Below, one piece after another: positions 34,915-42,770 of a stretch of DNA of 64,000 nt. The stretch lies in the NCBI GenBank assembly GCA_029945625.1, contig JAQSCW010000045.1, positions 1 to 64,000 of the forward strand. Reading direction: 5' to 3'. The position numbers were made by a program, and so were the translations under genes. The notes under the pieces are model-generated. The model was not told the origin of the DNA and did no database searches. It saw nothing but the letters and a program-made list of their open reading frames with translations. Every line of letters starts with the position of its first letter. The stretch's first letter is position 1. This DNA is from a bacterium. GTDB lineage: Bacteria; Bacteroidota; Bacteroidia; B-17B0; Aurantibacillaceae.

Positions 34915-37740
34915 TTATTTCGCCACCACAATTTTCTGATTCACTTTTCCACCGGCATTTTCACCAACCAGAAAGTAAACCCCATTGGCAAGATCTTTCA
35001 CGTTGGCTTGGTGATTGTTCGATTCGGTTAAATTCAACACTTTCAGTTCCTGACCTATACTGTTCAACAGTCTCAACACACTATCTCCCGTTGTTTCAAT
35101 GGTGAACTCACCGGTGTTTGGATTTGGAAACACCGTAATGTTTTGATTTGCCGAATTAATTTCAGAAATCCCCAAACACGCATTTACAATCACCGATATG
35201 AGTTGCGAGCCTGAACATCCATTGGCATCGATACCGTTTACAGAGTAAATGGTGGTGGTGTTAGGCTTCACTACTATTACAGAACCGGCGCCTGCAGCTC
35301 CCCATGAATATGTAACCGCACCAGTGGCTGTAAGCGTATTTGATTGCGCTTTGCAAATCAACGATTTTGTTGCTACCACCGTAATTGTTGGATTTGGGAA
35401 GATGGCCACCTGCACTGTTTTGGTAGTTGGACAACTCACCGATCCTGAAGTGGTATTTGCCACGCAGGTATAGATGGTCGTGCTGGAAGGTGTTACTTGA
35501 AAACTTCCGTTTCCCCCCATTGGCACGCCATTCCAGGTATAGGAAGTAGCACCACCGGCTGTTAGGGTAGCAGTGCCGCCGGGACAAACGGCAGTATTGG
35601 AAGAAATCGTCACATTTGAGATGATGGCTGCAATAGCAATCGTTTTACTACCTACGCATATATTAGTTCCCTGATTACCACTCACGGTATACACAGTTGA
35701 GCTTGTTGGATTGACCGTATAACCGGATGTACTTGGCCCATTGGTCCACGTATAGGTGGTGGCCCCACTGGCAAACAGATTGACCGCGTCACCCGCGCAA
35801 ACAGTCGTCTTATTTGCAACGATATTAAGGGTTGGGCTGCCGGTAACCAGAATCACTTGATTTGCGGAAGCGGTACATCCAACACCGTTAGTTCCGTCTA
35901 CACCATAAAGTGTAGAAGACAAAGGGGTAACGGTTATAGAATTGCCGGACAAGTTACCGGGTGTCCAGTTATACGTAGAACCACCATTGGCTGTTAACAC
36001 CACCGATTGACCCTGACAGATCGCTGAGTTGCTGGCAGAAGCTGTAATAGTAGGAGTTACTTTAGTTGTAATAGCTAGAGTTTGAGTTCCTGAACAAGTG
36101 CCATCACTTGCCGTTACTGTATAAATTGTGTTCGCCATTGGCGCCACAACTACTGACGATCCATAAAGCGCAACCGGTTGCCACGTATAACCACCAACAG
36201 AAGATACGGCTGTTAAAGTGCTAGGATAACCCATACACACAAGTGAAGGAGTTGCTAAGGTAGAAACCGGCAATGGTGCTACCGTAATGGCGGTAACCGC
36301 AGTGGAAATTCCGCAACCATTCTGACCCTGTACCGTATAATTTTGTGTTGAAGCAGGTGTAAATGTTTGACCATTCACTACGCCCCCAGTCCATGTATAA
36401 GTAAGAGCACCGCTGGCAGTTAAGGACACCGTGCGGCCTAAACAAATATTACTGCTTGGATTTGCTATTGCCAGTACCGGTAATCCACCACTTACAGTTA
36501 CTGTAATAAAAGCCGACGCCTGACATGCTGCTGTACTTGTGCCAACAATTGAATAGGTGGTTGTCACCGTAGGAGAGACAACTACTGCGGTATTGGTAGT
36601 ATTACCATTAAACCAGGTATATGGACTCACAGCATTGGTTGTTAAAGTAAGAGAACTTCCTGAACAGATTGAGGGGTTCACACTGTTTGAACCTGAACTG
36701 TAAATTTTAATATTACACAACTCTGTAAGGATCACATAACCGTGTCCTGCATTTACCGTTCCTGTATTTATCTGATTGGTACCCGTATTAATAGAGCCGC
36801 CACCACCACCGGGAGGATTTCCGGAAAGACCGTAATTGGACCCTCCACCTCCCGAGAAGCCGCCACCACCGCCGCAACCCATGTTGTCAGAACCGCCGCC
36901 GCCGCCGCCGCCAAAGCCTCCATCTCCACCTTCATCAATACCATCATTCCATCTCACTCCTCCGGCAGCACCATTTGCAGGAGTCCTGCCTCCCCCGGCA
37001 CCACTTGTACCCGGACTAAAGGAATAATTTGTCACATTGTTTCCACCGGTACCATCGGTTAGCCATCCTGCTCCGCCACCTGCCCAATAACTCGACCCTC
37101 CGGCATTACTCTGACCTCCATTTCCATTCACTCCCCCCAAACCTGCTCCACCGCTTCCACCGTAACCGGCCGCATTTCCTGTTGTGGTGATGCTGGCGTG
37201 AAATCCTAAATATGCGTCACGTCCACCACCGCCGCCGCCTCCTGCTGCTATCAAAGGCAAAGGACTTGTTGCTAGGGTGTACACGAACGAGCCGCCTCCA
37301 CCGCCCGGGGCCGCGTTGTCTTGAGGAATACCTTGAGTATCTCCACCCTTTTGGCCAACAATAATCTTCAAAACAGTTCCTCCCGTAAATGCGAAGTCAC
37401 CCTGCATACTCGCGCCCGTTCCGCCCGGATAGCCCGGTGAATAAAGCTGAGTACCCCCTGCCGCTCCAACAGCCCTTATTCTCCAGTTACCCGTATAAGG
37501 TATGGTGAAAGACTGCACACCGCCAAGCACGGTAACAGATCCGTTCAAATTTGTACTCAAGTATGCCGATGTGGTGTTAGCTGTAAGCGGGCCAACCGAT
37601 CCGGTAACCCCACAATTAGTAAACGTGTAGGATTGCTGGGACAACAACGCCCCGGGAATTACACACATGAATAGAAAAATCAAACTAAAATGAAAGTTTC
37701 TTACCAGTGTTAATAGATTGTAATTGTAATTTTTTTCCAT
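34915..37740 (-). CDS. T9SS-secreted glycine-rich (ALK-like) / Ig-repeat protein, paralogue 4
   Basis: A 941-residue paralogue, the longest. Signal peptide with FSLIFLFMCVIPGALLSQQ (to about residue 35), lead-in FTNCGVTGSVGPLTANT, glycine-rich domain (about 75-345) with VQSFTIPYTGNWRIRAVGAAGG and GDFAFTGGTVLKIIVGQKGG, then seven Ig-like repeats and the sorting tail (TVFPNPNTGEFTIE). Repeats 6-7 are very close at DNA level to those of paralogue 2 (for example 35345-35460 against 28895-29010), whereas the tail is closest to paralogue 3. The gene is therefore a mosaic. Probably the first gene of the array in the direction of transcription. Confidence 0.85.
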   Translation of the reverse strand: MEKNYNYNLLTLVRNFHFSLIFLFMCVIPGALLSQQSYTFTNCGVTGSVGPLTANTTSAYLSTNLNGSVTVLGGVQSFTIPYTGNWRIRAVGAAGGTQLYSPGYPGGTGASMQGDFAFTGGTVLKIIVGQKGGDTQGIPQDNAAPGGGGGSFVYTLATSPLPLIAAGGGGGGGRDAYLGFHASITTTGNAAGYGGSGGAGLGGVNGNGGQSNAGGSSYWAGGGAGWLTDGTGGNNVTNYSFSPGTSGAGGGRTPANGAAGGVRWNDGIDEGGDGGFGGGGGGGSDNMGCGGGGGFSGGGGSNYGLSGNPPGGGGGSINTGTNQINTGTVNAGHGYVILTELCNIKIYSSGSNSVNPSICSGSSLTLTTNAVSPYTWFNGNTTNTAVVVSPTVTTTYSIVGTSTAACQASAFITVTVSGGLPVLAIANPSSNICLGRTVSLTASGALTYTWTGGVVNGQTFTPASTQNYTVQGQNGCGISTAVTAITVAPLPVSTLATPSLVCMGYPSTLTAVSSVGGYTWQPVALYGSSVVVAPMANTIYTVTASDGTCSGTQTLAITTKVTPTITASASNSAICQGQSVVLTANGGSTYNWTPGNLSGNSITVTPLSSTLYGVDGTNGVGCTASANQVILVTGSPTLNIVANKTTVCAGDAVNLFASGATTYTWTNGPSTSGYTVNPTSSTVYTVSGNQGTNICVGSKTIAIAAIISNVTISSNTAVCPGGTATLTAGGATSYTWNGVPMGGNGSFQVTPSSTTIYTCVANTTSGSVSCPTTKTVQVAIFPNPTITVVATKSLICKAQSNTLTATGAVTYSWGAAGAGSVIVVKPNTTTIYSVNGIDANGCSGSQLISVIVNACLGISEINSANQNITVFPNPNTGEFTIETTGDSVLRLLNSIGQELKVLNLTESNNHQANVKDLANGVYFLVGENAGGKVNQKIVVAK

Positions 37741-38023
37741 AGCAATGTTGTTAAATATTAAACTAAGTTAAACCCTTTGTTGGTTTCTCCCAAATTATTT
37801 TGTACTTTTTTTTAGTCTCACCTAACACCCTTTATTTTATAGGGCCGACAAAGCAATCCGGCCTAGGCACATCGGCTCTGCGCAAAAATATTGGGAATAA
37901 GTCCCCCACTTCTTCAAATAGTGCCATCTCATTTGATGCGCACATCGTACAAAAGCAAGTGATTGCATATAAAAAATAAGAGAACTTTTACGTTTCAGAT
38001 TTAAGAGCGAATTTGCCGGGTGA

Positions 38024-38064
38024 AAAAACACAAACCCTCCTTGCATAGGACAAGAAGGGTTTGA
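38024..38064 (-). terminator. Terminator retained behind the decayed fifth copy
   Basis: 13-bp stem with one mismatch (CAAACCCTTCTTG with CAAGGAGGGTTTG read on the minus strand) and a TTTTTT tail. It sits 28 bases after the pseudogene stop, the same arrangement as in the four intact genes. Confidence 0.7.
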
Positions 38065-38091
38065 TTCCCCAAAACATAAAATAACTAGAAT

Positions 38092-38372
38092 TTACTTCGC
38101 TACTACAATTTTCTGATTTACGTTTCCTTCAGCATTCTCGCCAATGAGAAAGTAAACCCCATTGGCCAGATCCTTCACATTTACTTGGTGGTCGTTTGCT
38201 TCGTTTAATTACATCAGCGTTAGCTTATGCCCGATGCAATTTAGCAGTTTCAATAAAATATCATCCCCTGCCTCGATCGAAATAGCACCCGTGCTTGGAT
38301 TTTGGAAGATGGCCACCTGCCACGTTTTAGTGGTTGCACAACTTACCGACCATGAGGTGGCGGAGTTTTAAA
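38092..38372 (-). pseudogene. Remnant of a fifth paralogue with internal deletion
   Basis: On the minus strand the frame reads from the end of an Ig-like repeat (SVSCATTKTWQVAIFQNP) straight into the sorting tail (NPSTGAISIEAGDD to NQKIVVAK, stop 38092-38094). In the intact paralogues the first piece continues AIFPNPTITV and the second begins YPNPS, so recombination at the shared PNP codons has removed the last repeat. An in-frame TAA (38209-38211) interrupts the tail, and everything upstream of the partial repeat is gone. Codon-level decay (Trp for Gly/Val) shows it is not selected. Confidence 0.85.
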
Positions 38373-38553
38373 GTTTACGATCAAAACTAGGATTTTTATT
38401 TGATTTATGAAATTTGTTTAACAGTCAAAACAGCACCTGAATTTACACTAAGAAATTGGATGGAGGTTTAAACATTTATTTTCCACTGTGCCACCTCTTC
38501 TGTTCAAAAGAAGATAATTTTCTTCCTAACGTGACAGCGCCGTTTAGTTTTAG

Positions 38554-38561
38554 TAAATTTG
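38554..38561 (+). promoter_or_regulatory. -7 box TAAATTTG, sets start of kup
   Basis: Exact TAnnTTTG; transcription near 38568 rules out the far upstream ATG at 38456 and supports the ATG at 38579. Confidence 0.5.
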
Positions 38562-38578
38562 TTTTGAATTTAGATGGC

Positions 38579-40531
38579 ATGTGGAAATCCAGTAGCAATT
38601 ACAAAAAGATAACACCCGACAGCCTTTTGATGACGCTCGGCGTCATTTATGGTGGAATTGGCACGTCACCTCTCTACGTGATGAATGCCATTATTGGTGA
38701 TCAAGTGATTCAATCGGACCTAATTCTTGGCAGCATGTCCGCCATTTTTTGGACACTCACCCTGCAAACTACCGTAAAATATGTTCTTCTTACAATTCGG
38801 GCAGATAATAAAGGCGAAGGGGGAATCTTTTCGTTGTACACGCTGGTGCGACGTACCAAATTTAAATGGCTCTTGGTTCCTGCAATTATTGGCGGAAGTG
38901 CCCTTTTGGCCGACGGCGTAATTAGTCCCTCCATTTCGGTCTCTGCTGCCGTAGAAGGTCTTTGGTTCTTCGATAAGAATATCCATACAGTAGCCATTGT
39001 GATCGGTATTCTGTGCGCCCTGTTTTTTGTGCAACAATTTGGTAACCGTTATGTTGGTAAATTATTCGGCCCTATCATGACCTTTTGGTTTCTAATGCTC
39101 GGCGGATTGGGGGTGTACCATCTGTCGTCGAACTGGTGGGTATTTACAGCTCTCAATCCAATCTATGCTTACAATCTTTTGGTGATTCACCCGCACGGAT
39201 TTTTGTTACTTGGCGGCATCTTCCTTTGTACGTCAGGAGCAGAGACGCTTTATTCCGATTTGGGCCACTCCGGAAAAGAGAACATACGCGTTTCGTGGGT
39301 GTTTGTAAAAGTGATGTTGGTGTTAAATTATTTTGGACAGGGAGCCTGGTTACTTGAACACACCGGTCACACACTTTCAGAGTTCCGCTCCCACAACCCT
39401 TTCTACGCCATGATGCCCGAACACTTTATGCCTTACGGTATTGCCATTGCCACCATTACGGCCATCATCGCTTCTCAGGCTCTTATCAGCGGGGCCTTCA
39501 CACTCATCAACGAAGCCATCATTTTAAACCTGTGGCCAAAACTCAATGTCAAACATCCCTCTGTTTTAAAAGGACAATTGTATATACCGGCAGTAAATTG
39601 GATAATGATGTTAGGATGTGTGGGAGTGATCCTCTTTTTCCGTGAATCCTCCAATATGCAACATGCCTACGGATTAGCCATTGCACTTACCATGTTAATG
39701 ACCACGACGCTTCTCAATTTCTATTTACATCTTAAAAGGTATAACCAGTACTTCATCTATTTTATTATTACCCTCTTTCTCATTCTTGAGATCAGTTTTT
39801 TGGCAGCCAACCTGAGTAAATTCTTGCACGGCGGATGGATCACAATTCTGATTGCAGTTGTACTGTCGTTCATCATGACCGTATGGTATCAGGCCAAAAA
39901 GATCAGAAAACATTATGTGGAAATGGTAAAGGTATCGGATCATATGAAAAAACTGATCGACCTGAGCCGCGACGAATCACTTACAAAATATGCCACCCAC
40001 CTCATTTACATGACCGGTGCGAACAATCCCGAAGAAATTGAAGCAAAAATCATTTATTCTATTTTACAGAAGCGCCCCAAACGTGCCGACATTTATTGGT
40101 TTGTGCACGTTGACGTTGTTGATGAACCCTATCGCATGGAATACAAAGTGCGGCATATTGCAGAAGACGATATTATCCGTGTAGATTTTAAATTGGGATT
40201 CAGGGTGTCACCAAAGATCAACCTCTTGTTCAGGAAAGTGGTGGAAGATTTGGTGAAAAACAAAGAGGTGGACATCACAAGTAGATATGAATCGCTCAAC
40301 AAAAATAACGTAATAGGTGACTTTAAGTTTGTGGTGCTTGAAAAGTTTCTTTCTTACGACAACGACCTGCCCACCATCGAAAAATTTATCCTGAACATTT
40401 ACTTCGTGATGAAACACTTTAGCGTGAGTGAAGCCAAGGCATTTGGACTCGACAGCAGTTCGGTGAAGATTGAAAAATATCCCATGGTGATCAGTCAGGT
40501 AAAAGAAATGGCGATGCAACGGATCTTTTAG
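38579..40531 (+). CDS. kup: Kup/HAK-type potassium uptake transporter
   Basis: A 650-residue K+/H+ symporter of the KUP family. The start MWKSSSNYKKITPDSLLMTLGVIYGGIGTSPLYV carries the family's N-terminal signature GxxYGDxGTSPLY in a slightly altered form (GVIYGGIGTSPLY, Gly for Asp). About 12 transmembrane helices fill residues 15-440, including ADNKGEGGIFSLYTL and EGLWFFDKNIHTVAI, and a cytoplasmic C-terminal domain of about 200 residues follows. The Asp-to-Gly change in the first helix is worth noting, since Asp is near-invariant in Escherichia coli-type Kup. Monocistronic, convergent with the YycJ-like gene. Confidence 0.9.
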   Translation: MWKSSSNYKKITPDSLLMTLGVIYGGIGTSPLYVMNAIIGDQVIQSDLILGSMSAIFWTLTLQTTVKYVLLTIRADNKGEGGIFSLYTLVRRTKFKWLLVPAIIGGSALLADGVISPSISVSAAVEGLWFFDKNIHTVAIVIGILCALFFVQQFGNRYVGKLFGPIMTFWFLMLGGLGVYHLSSNWWVFTALNPIYAYNLLVIHPHGFLLLGGIFLCTSGAETLYSDLGHSGKENIRVSWVFVKVMLVLNYFGQGAWLLEHTGHTLSEFRSHNPFYAMMPEHFMPYGIAIATITAIIASQALISGAFTLINEAIILNLWPKLNVKHPSVLKGQLYIPAVNWIMMLGCVGVILFFRESSNMQHAYGLAIALTMLMTTTLLNFYLHLKRYNQYFIYFIITLFLILEISFLAANLSKFLHGGWITILIAVVLSFIMTVWYQAKKIRKHYVEMVKVSDHMKKLIDLSRDESLTKYATHLIYMTGANNPEEIEAKIIYSILQKRPKRADIYWFVHVDVVDEPYRMEYKVRHIAEDDIIRVDFKLGFRVSPKINLLFRKVVEDLVKNKEVDITSRYESLNKNNVIGDFKFVVLEKFLSYDNDLPTIEKFILNIYFVMKHFSVSEAKAFGLDSSSVKIEKYPMVISQVKEMAMQRIF

Positions 40532-40563
40532 AGAATTACCTGCAATAAACTCGATCCTTGCTC

Positions 40564-41394
40564 TTAAAACAAGGTCGTTTGCTTCGGAGTCTTTGAGCCC
40601 GGCATCACGCCCTGTTGGTGATCCAAATTTCCTCCAATTGTATATACTTCCGATTCACTGTCGCGTGAAGCTACAACAATGGTTGAACTTGAATCACGTT
40701 GTTTGAATAATGTGTGCACCAATTCCACATTGTTATTTTCTTTCGAAAGATGGGATAATAACACATGTGTCATGAAGACGGGCTTATGTTTTAAATAAAG
40801 ATCAAGAGCCTGGTCGTTGGATAAATGTCCAACATGACTTCGGATCCGTTTTTTAAGATAAAAAGGATAATTTCCAACTTCTAACATGGTTTCATCGTAG
40901 TTGGCCTCCAAAAAAACGGCATGGCATTGTTTAAAATTCGTGATAACGTGCTCACAGGCCTTACCTATGTCGGTGAACACCCCTACGTTTAACCCGTTTC
41001 CTGACACGACAAAACTATGGGGGTCGCTCGCATCGTGAAGTTTTGGAAATGCCAAAACACTAAGGTTTCCAATCGTAACGGGACAATAAGCACTGAAGTG
41101 CGCACGCAAATCTTCCTGTAAAAACATCCCGCTGTGTTTCAAGGTGGCCCCTGTAATGTACACAGGCAATTTAAACTTTCGGGAAAGTACCTCCACGCCT
41201 TTTATATGATCGGAATGTTCGTGTGAAATAAAAATAGCTTTGATTTTACGAATATCGAGCGAAAGTCGAGCGAGTCGTTTTTCCACTTCACGGCAAGAAA
41301 TACCCACATCCACAAGAACGGCTTCATGTGAATTACCCACGTAATAACAATTTCCGTTGCTGCCAGAATTTAAGGACGCGAAGTAAAGTGACAT
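40564..41394 (-). CDS. MBL-fold hydrolase, YycJ/WalJ-like
   Basis: A 276-residue metallo-beta-lactamase-fold protein. Metal motif HEHSDH (in AIFISHEHSDHIKG), upstream Asp in AVLVDVGISC, and further ligands in FPKLHDASDPHSF, GVFTDIG and VGHLSND. The start ASLNSGSNGNCYYV is the YycJ signature. Family members are predicted exonucleases linked in Firmicutes to DNA repair and cell-wall signalling; in Bacteroidota they are common and uncharacterised. I use the ATG at 41394; a TTG two codons earlier is possible. Confidence 0.85.
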   Translation of the reverse strand: MSLYFASLNSGSNGNCYYVGNSHEAVLVDVGISCREVEKRLARLSLDIRKIKAIFISHEHSDHIKGVEVLSRKFKLPVYITGATLKHSGMFLQEDLRAHFSAYCPVTIGNLSVLAFPKLHDASDPHSFVVSGNGLNVGVFTDIGKACEHVITNFKQCHAVFLEANYDETMLEVGNYPFYLKKRIRSHVGHLSNDQALDLYLKHKPVFMTHVLLSHLSKENNNVELVHTLFKQRDSSSTIVVASRDSESEVYTIGGNLDHQQGVMPGSKTPKQTTLF

Positions 41395-41466
41395 GGGCAA
41401 AGAAAGGCAAAATTGCGAAACGGTTTCCTGAAGTTCTTTGTTTTTCTCAACATAAAGCGGACCGAC

Positions 41467-41850
41467 TCAAATGCCGGAGGGGTTAATAAATGAAATATCA
41501 GAAATGTTTAGAAATGTTTCCCGGTGAAATGGTTTTGCGACCAACAACGCATTTTTTCGCGCAAACACATGCACAAATTGAAATTTAAGGTCTGCCGAAT
41601 CTTCTTGTTGAAGTGATGTAATTTGCGCGGTTACGTAATCTAGTCCTAAATAGTTGAACTTCATTCCGGTAGTTTCAGACACCAGAAACAAATTAATCTT
41701 GTCCCTTACACATTCAAGTCTCAGCGCTGCTCCCGCATTGCCAATCTGAGCTATGAGTGCTTCATACTCTTGCACTGCTTTGTGTTCGTAAAGAAATTTC
41801 ACGCCTATTTTTGAAGGTTTGTTCAAATAGCGCTTGATAAGAAGATCCAT
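41467..41850 (-). CDS. Hypothetical protein
   Basis: A 127-residue soluble protein with mixed helix and strand (VQEYEALIAQIGNAGAALRL, DKINLFLVSETTGMKF, FVHVFARKNALLVAKPF). No motif recognised. It lies 66 bases upstream of the YycJ-like gene on the same strand and may share its transcript. Confidence 0.5.
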   Translation of the reverse strand: MDLLIKRYLNKPSKIGVKFLYEHKAVQEYEALIAQIGNAGAALRLECVRDKINLFLVSETTGMKFNYLGLDYVTAQITSLQQEDSADLKFQFVHVFARKNALLVAKPFHRETFLNISDISFINPSGI

Positions 41851-42126
41851 AGGCCTAATTTACAACGCCCCTAACACGAGTTTGGCTATGATTTGTAGCA
41901 TGTTGGTAAATTGTTTTGTGCCAAATTGAAGTCCGCGCAGTTAGTGGTCAAAAACGCGTAATTATTCTGAAACTATTTATGAAAAATAAGTAGCTAATAA
42001 CTATTCCTAAAATTTTAGATTTTTTTTTAAACTTGGTGTAATTTGCCAAAGAATTAGCATTAATAAATATCCGGCCGCTTGCCGTGCATTAGAGATTGGT
42101 GCTGCACTGGGACCAAAAAAAAGTAT

Positions 42127-42567
42127 ATGAAACAAAAAAAAATTGGTAAGGTTGAGAATGCCGAAAATAAGAAATCATTTATTGACTGGAAGAAAAGACG
42201 AGATGTGATCCTGAGGTCCATCCCGGTGGATGTAGACCTCGAAAACAGAAAGATCTTTTTTGACAACAAACTGAAAGAAGTAATGAATTTGGAATTTAAC
42301 ACAAGTAATGTGGATAATTTGATTACTAACTATGTGGATCCTAAAGACGCAGAAAACGTGATTCAATCGCTTTTAGAAGCAAAACAGGGAATGGAAAAGC
42401 CAATACATTTTAAGTTCATCCATCCGCAAACAGCACTAAAGTTGAATTTGGAATTTCGCTATGAAATTGTTTACGTCACTTATGCTTCAACCCGCTTGCA
42501 TGGTTTGTTAGTAAATTTGCCCGGAACTAAAGGCAGTATCGCCAATAAACGAAAAAGATCAAAATAA
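42127..42567 (+). CDS. Hypothetical protein with PAS-like C-terminal part
   Basis: A 146-residue protein with a very basic N-terminus (MKQKKIGKVENAENKK). Residues about 60-146 read like a PAS fold without cofactor residues: VDNLITNYVDPKDAENVIQS resembles the usual helix around VHPDDxxxxxxx, and IHFKFIHPQ and LNLEFRYEIVYV look like the core strands. The ATG at 42127 is chosen; an upstream ATG at 42079 would add an unlikely Cys-rich leader. It might be a signalling adaptor, but this is a weak inference. No neighbouring kinase. Confidence 0.5.
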   Translation: MKQKKIGKVENAENKKSFIDWKKRRDVILRSIPVDVDLENRKIFFDNKLKEVMNLEFNTSNVDNLITNYVDPKDAENVIQSLLEAKQGMEKPIHFKFIHPQTALKLNLEFRYEIVYVTYASTRLHGLLVNLPGTKGSIANKRKRSK

Positions 42568-42742
42568 TTCGCCGTATATATTTTGTCAGCGTAATCTAAA
42601 ATAAATTTTGGGAAGGCTCTGAACTCTCTTTTTTTTAAAATCGTCGAAATACCTCGTGCCAGAGGAATTGAGGGAATTTAGCAGCGCTTAAAAACTCAAA
42701 AAAGATAAACGTTAAATAATTTCCTAAATCGATTTAAGGATT

Positions 42743-42750
42743 TATCTTTG
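42743..42750 (+). promoter_or_regulatory. -7 box TATCTTTG before T9SS cargo gene
   Basis: Exact TAnnTTTG, 20 bases before the ATG at 42771. Confidence 0.45.
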
Positions 42751-42770
42751 GTTGAATCAAAACCAAAGCA

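Noticed and set aside
36836-37027. Proline-rich 63-codon frame on the plus strand
   Set aside because: Complement of glycine codons in the array gene; no start signal or independent evidence.
25554-37740. Could the repeated DNA in this stretch be a CRISPR array?
   Set aside because: The repeats are in-frame protein repeats of 70-80 codons and glycine codon runs, not short identical repeats with unique spacers; no cas genes.
38162-38371. 69-codon plus-strand frame before kup
   Set aside because: Antisense to the decayed fifth paralogue, whose minus-strand reading has clear homology.
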